Below are positions 33,089 through 45,000 of a stretch of DNA of 64,000 nt, piece by piece (position 1 is the first letter of the stretch; the number at the start of each line of letters is the position of its first letter). The position numbers and the translations under genes are program-made. The notes below the pieces were generated by a model. That model did not search any database and was not told where the DNA came from. It saw only the letters and a program-made list of their open reading frames with translations. The DNA is from Patiria pectinifera (Eukaryota; Echinodermata; Asteroidea; Valvatida; Asterinidae). The stretch lies in contig CM057134.1 of assembly GCA_029964075.1 (NCBI GenBank), positions 20,748,905 through 20,812,904 on the forward strand. The letters run 5' to 3'.

Positions 33089-36000
33089 CTATATAAATGA
33101 AATAATAATATAAGAAAAGTAAAGCATCCCAAATAACAAAGTATACGCCTTGAGAAGGTGGAAGCTAACTTTTTGAGTTAAAAAAAATGATTTCATGGGG
33201 ACTGCAATTACAATTTCATTGGGTTACATTATTTAGGGAATAAATGGGTGTTTGGGAGGTATTATAATACTCCGTTTTTCGCTCGTATCCCTGCCCTGCA
33301 AACAGGACGATGGGATACTCTGATGAGCTTCACAGAATCTTGTGAAGGAAGTGGCCTAAGGCCTAAAGGCCTATGTACAAAGAATCTGGCTGCAGCTATT
33401 CAAGACTATCCGAAAACTTCCCATAGAATTGCGCACATTCCATACCGGATGTGATTTCTGTTTCATTGCGGACCATCCGACCGTTTCGTGATTCAAAACG
33501 GAGGCTGAGCGAGTGACGGGAATTGTAAATTTACAACACAGTTAAATTTTACAGAACTTCCTACATTATTACGCTTTTCAACGAGAAAAAAAACACTCTA
33601 AACTGGAGTAAAAGTGTAAAGAATCAGTCTTAACGGCCGTTTCAAACTTTGCAGAGTCATGACCTTGATGACGCGCAGGTCACTGTTCACGCAAAATCCA
33701 ACCAATCACAGCGTGAATTCATCACAGCAGTGTTGGAGGTCTCGAGGCCGGCCTCGGCCTCGAGGCCGGCCTCGAGGCCGATTTTCATGGCCTTGGCCTC
33801 GGCCTTGGCCTCGGAGGTGCAAGGCCTCGGTCTTGGCCTTGGCCTCGGAGCCTTCCAGCCTCGGCAAATCGGTCGAGGCCGGCTCGAGGCCGCCCATTTT
33901 GATGTGTAAGTTTTCTATTCTAATTAATTTTAATTTTTTACCGTATCAAATCCTCGAGATTCTGCCGCAGTGGGTCCGTGAAACGAACGCATATACAATG
34001 TACGCACGAATGAACTGGAAATGGTTGCATTGAACGTACTCACATACGTAGCATCTTCGCCTAGCCTGCGCTTCAGCTTTCCACGTGCGTGCAAGCGTTA
34101 TAACTGTTACCGCGTGCCAGACTACATAAGTCTGGCACCAATCCCATCTGCGTACAATAACATGTGGTAGTAGACTAGTCTGGTTGCAGTGTTGTACAAA
34201 ATTGTCTCGTTTTGCCTCTGTACCCCGACCTTTAAAAATGATTTGCGGCAAGGTGCGGCAAGCTTAATCATTTCTTTTTATAGGCCACTGTTTCAGTAAA
34301 AGTCTGAACTTTCTGGGTACGATCGAGTGCACTAGTCCGTACCATTTTTTTCATAAAGATATGATAAAAATGTCACAGGCGTAAAAAGTATCCCCCCTTA
34401 TTCTTTTTTAGATTCACCCCGCAAACCTTTATTCTGATTCAAAGCATCGTCTTGAATATTCATTTTCATTGACCAATCACTTTCGCCGTTACCACAATAG
34501 AGATTCGGAATACGGGGCGCGGCCCGCGTTAGCGCCATTCCAATGTTAACCGGAGCCGAGGGAACACGTTGTCCTAAACTGAGCTTCCCTTTCCCGTATT
34601 TTCATCTTCCAGGTAATTATTATATTTAATTATATTATTCACTTTCTACGGTTGCTTTAGTAAGATTCAATCTTCATGTAATCAGGTTGTATTTTTCGTC
34701 TTAAAGATTATAGGTTTAAATATTGTCATGTTTAGACGATAATGTGGACGACGTTTGGACGAATGTCCCCATAAAGCCACTATTTCCTTTTCTCTTTATC
34801 TGAGAGGACCTAGGATGTTTATATTGTAAGACTTTACTTAATTACCTTGAAAGCAGTCGTTTCAAGACTTGTGTTCGTTAATTTCCTTAAGTTTCGTATG
34901 TTTTTGTTCACATTATGACATGTCCAAGATGGCAGCCGTTAGGTAGATTTTGGCGGGAAATTGCCGCCATCTTTCCAATCTGACTTGTTGATCATTTACT
35001 ATATTAATTATTTGGCTTACTTTTAAGATTCCTATTGATTGTTATTTTGTAAATATTTTAAGTGGATTCCAATGCTAACCGGAGCCGAGGGAACACGTTG
35101 TCCTAAACTGAGCTTCCCTTTCCCGTATTTTCATCTTTCAGTGTGAGAATAAATCACCACATCAGAACTGAGAAGCCGAGTCCTCTTCCCCTTTATTACT
35201 GACTCTAATAATACCAAGGGTCACAAATGGTGGAAGATCCGGGTAGAGGACCTTCATCGGCAACTCACATCCCTGACAACTAGTTGACAAGGGCCGTCGA
35301 CAAAATCCTCCTATCCACTCCGTCACAACAGCACTGCGACGCGGACCCGAGACCTGTTCCGAAAAGCTGCTACCAAGCCGACCCGGTCATCGAGGCCGAT
35401 ACAGCAGGCTGGGTTGCCAGTGCTTTCGACGAGCCGTCAGGTTGCCGGACGCTGTGCGACCATGACGCAACGGCCTGCAGGTCGTTGAGCTTCCTCGAGC
35501 TACCTGGCACTGTGCACCGTGACCGAACCGAGGATCTCCCGTGTATCCGCATCGAAGAATCGTGTGCTCGTCCAGCTCCCTGGTGCCGTCATCGCGCTGT
35601 TGAACAACAAACCCGGACAGCGCCTATCCTGTCAAGCCTGATCGTCTGTCCCTGACCACGAAAGTTCTCTCCTCAGCTCAAGTTTTCTTGAACATTCGCG
35701 AACATTAAAAAGGAATCAAAAACTGAACTTTGTATTCGCCGCGATCGTCAACTCGAACTGTAAATCCCGTTGTCCACAACCTTCGCCATTTTCAAGCAGT
35801 GACCATTGAGCGACCGGCACCAGCTCTACACGCATACCTGCTATTGTCAAGACGCCGTAAGTGTATGTTAAATGAACAAATAGATTGTGTAGTCCATTGA
35901 TTGTCAATTGCTTTTTCAATCGAACAATTACATTGGAATTTTGACTTCCGAATTCTGAGCATATACTCACCTGTCATTGCACTCTCAGCTAAACAAAGCT

Positions 36001-39000
36001 CTTCCCAAATTTGTAGTAGACAAGCGCTTCGTTTGCGAGCTCAACATTTGTAACATTTGTGACATTTGTGACGGACTCACACAGGTGTAGTGCCTAAAGA
36101 ACCCTTCTTAAGATTCAGCTTCTTTAGTCGAACGTTTACTTGTTGCCAATGTAGCCATTTGAAGATTTGTGTCATTGAAGTGTTTTGATTTTGGTTTCAT
36201 TGCTTTGATATATATTTGTGCATGCTGATTGATTAATTTTTATTTGATTGTTATCGCATGAAGAGATACATACTGGTACTCTCATTTACGTCAAATTTTC
36301 CTGAATTTTTTTTTTTTGGTCATTGATTGCTTTGTTCAACGCACTATTCTGATTGTTGTGACATTGCATGAAGTTTGTTTCATTTTGCTTTTTAGATTGA
36401 TGCACTGATTCTGATATTTTGTGACATTGCATGAAGTTTGTTTCATTTTGCTGCTTTGATAGATATTAATTCGCCTTTCATTGCTGATCATTCCTCATAT
36501 TCATTGCATTCATTTAGACTGCTTTGCTAATTTGATAACATTTTGCAGTCATTTTGGTTGGTTTTTCATTCGCTTTTTAAGTCATACTCGCCAAGATTTT
36601 TGCTTTGACTTGCTCAAGCACCATCTCACATCACCACCGATACTCGCTTATGCAGACTACACCATTCCGTTCATACTTCAAACCGATGCGTCCGGCACAG
36701 GTCTTGGTGCGGTGCTGAGTCAGATCCAGAATGGCAAGGAGCGAGTGATCGCGTACGCAAGCAGAGGACTGACCCCAGCTGAATCCAGATATCCTGCGCA
36801 CAAGCTGGAGTTTCTGGCGTTGAAATGGTCAGCTACAGATAAATTTCGTGACTACCTGTTGAACAACAAGTTCTCGGTCCTGACGGATAATAATCCGTTA
36901 CTGTACATCACATCATCAGCAAAGTTGGACGCCACAGGACAGAGGTGGGTTGCCGCTCTTTCGCAGTTTGACTTTACTGTTAAGTACCGGCCAGGCAAGA
37001 ACAACGGAGCAGCTGATGCCCTGTCGAGGAAGCCTCAATCTGAAACGACCAGAACCTCTATAGCTTTTCAGAGAGACGCTGTTACCATTCCCAGTGATGT
37101 TGTTCAGGCATTGTGTTCTGGTCATCCTCATGCCACTCGACTGTTCATGGAGCCTACATCGGTTCAGTGTCAAATGTCAACACGACAGAAAACAGATCCA
37201 AATACTCCCGAAGCTCCTCTCAGGGTTCTGCATCAGTTAACACCAGAAGACATCATGACAGCCCAGCGAGACGACCCCCATATCGGCCGAGTTATCCTGT
37301 TTCTTGAGCAGAACAAGAAACCTTCATCTCTCGATAGGATGAATCAACCACCTGAGTGTTTAATCTATCTCCGTCAGTGGAACAGATTACAGTTGAGGGA
37401 TGATGTCTTGTATCGATCCAGAGCAGCAGCAAATGGAGAACAATCTTTCCAGCTCGTTCTTCCGCCAGAGTTCAGAGAAACAGCTTTGACTTGTCTTCAT
37501 AACGATCTAGGACATCTGGGTACTGAGCGAACTATAGATATGGTCAGACGCCGATTCTTCTGGCCGAAGATGGCAGAAGATGTGAAACACTGGTGCGAAA
37601 GCTGCGAGAGGTGCTGTCTGAGGAAAACCCCGCCATCAAAGACCAGAGCCCCACTAGTCAACATCATCAGCAGTGAACCACTTGAACTCGTTGGGGTAGA
37701 TTTCCTCAAACTCGAGCAATCTAAAGGAGGCATCGAAAACATCTTGGTCATCACTGATCATTTTACGAAATACGCACAGGCCTACCCCACACGAGACCAG
37801 AAGGCATCCACAGTCGCCAAAATCATCTGGCAAAACTTCATCCTTCATTATGGTTTCCCAGTTAGAATCCACTCGGATCAAGGAAGGAACTTTGAGGGGC
37901 AGCTGATACGAGACTTGTGCAAAATCTGTGGAATCAAGAAAAGCAGAACAACTCCATATCACCCGCAGGGTAATGGTCTCACAGAGAGATTTAACCATAC
38001 TCTTCTCAACATGCTAGGAACTCTCGACCTCAACGACAAACTTGACTGGAAACAACATGTTGGTGCCATGACCCACGCGTACAATTCCACCCGTCATGAG
38101 TCGACAGGATACGCCCCATTTTACCTGATGTTTGGTCGTCATCCAAATCTACCAATCGACCTCATGTTTGGACTTGCTTCTGAAGAAACCAGAGTTGCCC
38201 CATCATATGATGAGTTCGTAGAAAACCTTAGAGAGAACCTGCACTCCTCATACAAAACAGCCCAAAACATCGCAGAGAAGGCTCACGCCAAGCAAAAGCG
38301 GCTGTATGATCGACGAACATCTGAAGCGCCTCTGTATCCAGGAGATCGAGTTCTCGTCCAACGTAAACACATCGTCGGTACTCAAAAGCTGGCAGACCGA
38401 TGGGAAACCCCTCCATATGTTGTCATTTCTAAACATCCGAGTCTCCCAGTATACGTCGTAGCCAATCAGGAAACTGGTAAAGAGAGGACACTGCACAGAA
38501 ACTTACTGACTCCCTGCATGTTTCTGCCTGTTGACATCAAGCCTGATGAGTCGTCTGAGAGAAAAGAGGAATCAAAAGAAACAGATAAAGTAAAACAGGT
38601 TGAAGAGCAGTCTCATACAGATAAAGACCGATCTGTCAGCACGCCAGCAGAATACCATGAAGATGATGAGTCCAGCGATGATGCAGTGTACGTAGCATTC
38701 AATCCCACTGAAACAAGTCTGCCTCGTGAAGATAAACACGAGATGACCACAACAGTATACGGAGATGTGTCTGAACGACAGCAGCTGAACGACACACTCG
38801 ACCACTGTCGATCCAACTTGGCATCAGATCCTGCATCTCTTTTGCCCTCGCCGTCATCATCTTCTCCATCCTCGTCCTCATCCCCATCGTCGTCGGCACT
38901 ACCAACCTCCTCATCCCCATCGTCGTCGGCACTATCAACCTCCTCATCCCCATCGTCGTCGGCACTACCAACCTCCTCATCCCCATCGTCGTCGGCACTA

Positions 39001-42000
39001 CCAACCTCATCCAGCCAGTCCATGGAAACTCCACCTCAGGTCCGTCTCCCACAAAGACCACAGAGAACGCGAAGACCTCCGAATCGGTTGTCCTATGATT
39101 TTCTTGGACAAACTAAGCAGCACAGAGTTCCCATAGAAAAAACAATGGAAGAACTCTACCAGTCCAAATTACAGTCTGGAAGGAGGTTGTGGGCGAGGTG
39201 GAAAAGTCCAAAAATGGCAGAGACCAGGAAAAAGGTCGGTATGAGATTTATGCTTCGCCATATTGATTAATTAATTATTTAATTTGATTAAGAATATGTT
39301 GTATTAATATGGCAGTAACATTCGTCATTTCGTTTGAATTTCCAGTAATTTCATAAGTTTTTTGTTTGTATGCCAGTAATGTTAATATATTTCATTTGCA
39401 AGCCCAGTATAGAAAGGCTTATTCATTTGTTCCTGACATTTTAGGAAAAGTGTCTCTTGTGTGTTAACAGCATTTGTTGCTAAGTTTGATCAGCAAAACT
39501 GATTGTTTATCCGTATTGTGTAAGTAAAAGATATCGATTTTGTGTACTTGCTATATTCTTTTGTTGGAATATGTCCCTCCTTATTCTGTGTATTATCAAA
39601 CCAGGCGCCGGAATGATTTGCATATAGTTTTGAGGAGTTTAGTACATAATATGCTTCAGTGCATGTTTTCTTTCTCGATTATTCTTGTATAATTAATGTA
39701 AGGTTACTTCTGTAAATATTTGTAAATAATTGAAATGGCGAGGACGCCATTTTGCAACAGAGGGGAGAATGTCACAGGCGTAAAAAGTATCCCCCCCTTA
39801 TTCTTTTTTAGATTCACCCCGCAAACCTTTATTCTGATTCAAAGCATCGTCTTGAATGTTCATTTTCATTGACCAATCACTTTCGCCGTTACCACAATAG
39901 AGATTCGGAATACGGGGCGCGGCCCGCGTTAGCGCCATTCCAATGCTAACCGGAGCCGAGGGAACACGTTGTCCTAAACTGAGCTTCCCTTTCCCGTATT
40001 TTCATCTTTCAGGTAATTATTATATTTAATTATATTATTCACTTTCTACGGTTGCTTTAGTGAGATTCAATCTTCATGTAATCAGGTTGTATTTTTCGTC
40101 TTAAAGATTATAGGTTTAAATATTGTCATGTTTAGACGATAATGTGGACGACGTTTGGACGAATGTCCCCATAAAGCCACTATTTCCTTTTCTCTTTATC
40201 TGAGAGGACCTAGGATGTTTATATTGTAAGACTTTACTTAATTACCTTGAAAGCAGTCGTTTCAAGACTTGTGTTCGTTAATTTCCTTAAGTTTCGTATG
40301 TTTTTGTTCACATTTTATGACATGTCCAAGATGGCAGCCGTTAGGTAGATTTTGGCGGGAAATTGCCGCCATCTTTCCAATCTGACTTGTTGATCATTTA
40401 CTGTATTAATTATTTGGCTTACTTTTAAGATTCCTATTGATTGTTATTTTGTAAATATTTTAAGTGGATTCCAATGCTAACCGGAGCCGAGGGAACACGT
40501 TGTCCTAAACTGAGCTTCCCTTTCCCGTATTTTCATCTTTCAGTGTGAGAATAAATCACCACATCAGAACTGAGAAGCCGAGTCCTCTTCCCCTTTATTA
40601 CTGACTCTAATAATACCAAGGGTCACAAAAACAGTTACGATTTATCAAGTAGATTTTATTTTTACACGGTGATTTAAATGAAAGTTCCTGCTCACACGGT
40701 AATGTTTGGCGCAAATGGTCGATATGGAAAGCGCGATTTCAGAATTCGCTTTTCCTTCCAAATGAATGCAAAGTTCTGAATGAATGTTTTAATAATAGGA
40801 GTCAGTATTCCTCGTGGTACCAGGATACTTTTTTTGTATTTTTAGAGCCATGTTGATACTTATTACATGTATAAGCACGGTTTGGATTTGACTAATTTTG
40901 CGTGGTAACAGATATACGGCCAAAAACTCTGGACTCCCTACCTCTTGCCATGATCTTAAAATTCTTCGAAGCCATTGGATTCGAATCGGATGATCCGAGA
41001 ATTCATGGTCATTTTGATGAACTGAGTGATACATGCACGCATGTTCCGTGTTGCCGTGTTGTTTGGAGCGGGATTGGCCATTGCCAGACTTTGTCTGGTA
41101 CCGCGGTATTATCAGTGATAATGCGTGGACACTTATACCGTTGTGTGGAGCGGGATTGGAACTATGCTTTGCCAGTGCGTAACGGCGGGCCGTCTGGCAT
41201 TGTCTGGTCGCATCGCGGTGTTTGCTCAGGGCGCCTTGACAGTGCGAAGGTCGGGGGGGGGGGTCGTAACTTTTTAGTTATGAGTGGTAAAAACCTGATT
41301 GAAAAATCAAGTTGTTGTTTATTTAATGGGGATTCCTATAATATTGAGCTTTTTGATAGGTTTTGAAAATTAAGATTTATAAAACATGCTAAAAGTAAAT
41401 GATGTAAATCTTACAGAATAGAAACTCAAAATTTGGCCATTTAAATTGTTGTATCTCCAAAGGGCAAACACCTATGAGCCTGATTCAAACGCCATTGATT
41501 TTGTTGTGTAATTTGCTTTCAGTGCTACAAAACTTGAGATTTCTTTCTTTAAAAGATAAAATTCGCCGGACTCCCTACAAAAGGAAACCCATTGCAAGCT
41601 GTAAATTTGTAAGCCAGGCACTCCAACACTCAGTGAATTCAACTAAAAAGGTGTTAAAACTCCAACATAATCTTAGACTGGTTTTATTTATTATATTTTA
41701 TTACGTGTTTTGATAGCTGGCCTCGGCCTCGGCCTTGGCCTCGGAGGTGGTGGCCTCGGCCTTGGCCTTGGCCTCGCGGTTGTGGCCTCGGCCTCGGCCT
41801 TGGCCTCGAAGGTTGTGGCCTCGGCCTCGGCCTTGGCCTCGAAGGTTGTGGCCTCGGCCTTGGCCTCGGCCTCGGAGGTTGTGGCCTCGACTACAACACT
41901 GCATCACAGTATCCCGGCAGCCTGTTTGCCGGGCGGGGGTACGAGCGAAACTCTGTTTAAGATTCGCTCGTACCCCCCGCCCTGCAAACAGGACGCTGGT

Positions 42001-45000
42001 CAGTGCTGACGTCATTTGTGCTCTCATTGGATAGATTTGCGTGACACGTGACGTAGAACGCGTCACACGAACTAGCTTCCGGTGCCCATCATGCGTAGCG
42101 CGCGCTAGCTGCATGCGAAGGTCAATCTGTACTTCCTTCACAAGATTCTGTGAAGCTCATCAGCCCTTACCAGCGCCCTGTTTGCAGGGCGGGGGTACGA
42201 GCGAATGTTTAAGACCGGTTGGAGTCTGGATGGGTGATCATTACCGAGGGTAATTATCACCCATCCAGACTCCCACCGGTCTTAAACAGAGTGTTTAATA
42301 CCGACCGAACACATATTTATTCCCATTCATAAACACCTTTTCGGTCACGGTCCAAAAATCAAAACAAATAAAAAACAAGACGTTGCCAACCATTTTGTTG
42401 AACAATTTTACTTCATGTTTGTTAAACACCCCTCTTACAATAATATGGAATGTCCCTCCACAACTCATTACCTTATAAGGAGATTGGCGTGCGCGCCGCG
42501 CGTATACTGCGCGATGTCGCGCAAAACGCAGCTGGGCTGGTGTAGTGTGAATTTCGGACTATGAAATACTGATTCAGTTGTATTATTGCGCATGCATACG
42601 TGAGGAATGTGAGCGTTGAACCAATGAAATGTTAAAAGGCACCGGATTTCAAAGGAGCCCAAATTTCATGTGGCACTGGAAAAAAGTTTAAGACCAGGCA
42701 GCCATGTCTTTATCTATGAATTCAATTTAATGTATATTTGAGGCTTGAAAGTCTTAGGACCGAGATTTACTTACTGTGAGAAGATGAAGTATTGTAATTT
42801 GGAATCTGAGTGTAAACTAACGCATACCATTCCGCTTTCAGTGGACTAAAATTGATCATCATCAGACGCTAATTAGACTTATGAACCCTTGCTGACTGTA
42901 GAAGAATTTCCAACTCATAAAATGTAATGTAAATGCCGTGCAGCATAAGAGTTCTTTGCTCCGATCGGAATACAAATTACCTGTTTTAAAACAATTTGCA
43001 TCGCCTTTTTAGAGATAGAAAAAAAGGTGCTCACCAAGTGCCAAATCAACGCGACCAATTTCTCGAAGTTCCTTCTTGAACTTGCCAACCAGATCGGTGT
43101 GGGGGTGTTTCTCGGTGTACTTAACGAGCATTTTCCAGGTCGCCTGCACTGTGTCTCCCACATCATTTTTGTTGAAGACACCAAGATCAGAAAGTTGGAA
43201 ACCCAATTTTATTCCAAAGACACTGCCTTGTGTGCCCAACTTTTCGGCCAATGTGTGTAGCTTCTCCTGCGCAAGGCACTTTGGGATGCCTGTAATGAAA
43301 AATAAAACAAACTTCTCAGAGAGAAATACATAATATTCGCAGAATTGAATAACTTGCCTCCCATACTAGGCGTATCATGGTTGGATCAAGGCGAGGGGGA
43401 AGTGGCGCACCCGGGGGGAGGCCTGGTGGGGGGGGCTTCAGCTTTCCCCCCCCCCCCCCAGCCTTTAATTTTTGTTGGGGGAATTTTTTTTATTTCCTCG
43501 ATTTGACCTTGGTGATATGTATGTGGCCTATTTTCGAGTAGTATAATAGGGGTGTCATAGTCCATCCTGCCCCCAAGTACATCAAACTTTTAAACTTCTA
43601 AAAAAAAATGGGAAAACAAATTTGAGCCTCCCCAAAGCCAACTTCTGCGCCACTGCGAGGGGGATTGCCTCATGTTTACCAACAAAATATTTTCTTTTAA
43701 GCAGGTGCATGTGGGTGGAGTGGTGGCACCTCCAGGAAAGAGAAACAGTCGCTTGGTTTCACGCTACTGCCCTCCCCCCCCCCTTTTCTGGAGAATGTTT
43801 TCTTGTAAGCCGATGGATGTGGGTGAAGTGATCCTATGGAATAGATACTTGCAGAGCAAGTGTCTTTGATATGTGTGCAGATTATGCAAAACATCGCTGC
43901 ATCTTGACCTTTACTGACCATTTAGCAAGCACCTTCTATCTAGACTGCTTCCCTGTCCCCCCATTGTCATTCGGACTTCAAATGTGGGAACATGTAGCTA
44001 GCAGTGAATCCCGAATGCATTAGGAGCTTTTCCTTGCACAGGTCTGAATCCCGCCCCCTGAATTCAAATCACAACGGTAATGTTTGCGCAGAACCAGCCT
44101 ATTGCAATATGGCAATAGGCCACGAATGTGCAATTTCGGAGGTGATGAGCTTCGGTTTTTGCTGATTTCGAAAGTGTCTCTGACAACTATCAATAAAGAG
44201 AGGTCATTACTTTTCAGTATTTAAAACCCATGCAGTTGAAATGATTGAAATTTTCCTTCATGGAGACACTGGCGATTTAGCCTGCTGTTTGTGGTTAGAC
44301 TGAGGTTTTTTTTTATAGTGTGCAACCACCGTCCATGCACAAAGCTGAACACTGATTCATAAAATAACTAATGATTATAACTAACACCAGAAAAGGCCCA
44401 GGAAACCATGGACTTTCATCTCTAATATGTCTGGTGGCAAAACACAGATCGACTATATCCTTGTCAACAGAAAATGGAGGAACTCAATTAAGAATGTCGA
44501 GGCACACAGCAGTTTCGCTAGCACTGGTTCAGATCACCGTATATTGTCAGCACGCGTCAAACTGAGCCTGAGAGTCAGCAAAACACCACCTAGGAGAACT
44601 ACCTATGACTGGTCAGCACTAAATTAGATCAAAACTTGCAGGCACTGTATACTGCCTCAGTTCGTAACAGATATAGTGCACTGTGTACTGAATCCGATAC
44701 AACCACTGAGAGCTATCAACACCTTATACAAGCCAATGATGAAGCAGCAAACACTCTCCAACCAACCAGAAAAAAAAGAGGAGAAAACAGTTATCCTAAG
44801 ATACCCGTGTCGAAACTGCCAGACAAAATAGTCAGGTTCACAATGTATTTTCGTTGGGGTTTAATGGGGATTAGCAAAACCATACATTTTTGAAAACGTT
44901 ATGATATACTGAATCCAAAGACCAATGTTTCCATTTTTTCCGACACCATTTTGTCGGCCATTTTGTGGGGACGGGATAAAAGGGGCGGGTCCAACCCCCC

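Larger units (their letters stand above)
34371..40627 (+). mobile_element. Ty3/Gypsy LTR retrotransposon fossil (broken)
   Basis: 6.26 kb with LTRs 34371-35225 (855 bp) and 39770-40627 (858 bp), each TGTCAC...GTCACA, about 99 percent identical, so a recent insertion. A 4-bp A-run duplication flanks it (position ambiguous). A primer-binding-like TGGTGG follows the 5' LTR and a polypurine tract AGAGGGGAGAA (39759-39769) precedes the 3' LTR. The recognisable protein region is the RNase H and integrase part of pol. The element is broken and could not move on its own. Confidence 0.9.
33728..41901. mobile_element. hAT element split by a Ty3/Gypsy insertion
   Basis: Flanked by the 8-bp duplication CATCACAG (33720-33727, 41902-41909), with the single empty copy (as CTGTGATG) at 52478-52485. 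TIRs read CAGTGTTGGAG inward from the left and CAGTGTTGTAG from the right. Both subterminal regions carry GGCCTCGGCCTTGG-type arrays in opposite orientation. Without the Gypsy element (34371-40627) it is about 1.9 kb and I see no transposase, so it is non-autonomous. It lies in the last intron of the death-domain gene. Confidence 0.8.
32754..42552 (+). repeat. Left arm of a large inverted repeat
   Basis: Without the hAT element (33728-41901) and its extra target copy, this is about 1.6 kb and is the inverse complement of 51316-53444 (minus the MITE at 51710-52222). Arm lengths agree within about 10 bp. The arm spans exon 4 and adjacent intron of paralogue 2. Confidence 0.7.

Noticed and set aside
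38613-39061. Acidic minus-strand ORFs
   Set aside because: Shadows of the Ser-rich coding minisatellite in the Gypsy pol tail.
40902-41366. 154-residue ORF as a hAT transposase
   Set aside because: No hAT dimerisation or catalytic motif is visible, and the element is far too short without the Gypsy insertion.
41710-42141. Gly/Leu-rich and Arg/Pro-rich ORFs
   Set aside because: Compositional frames from the GGCCTCGGCCTTGG array.
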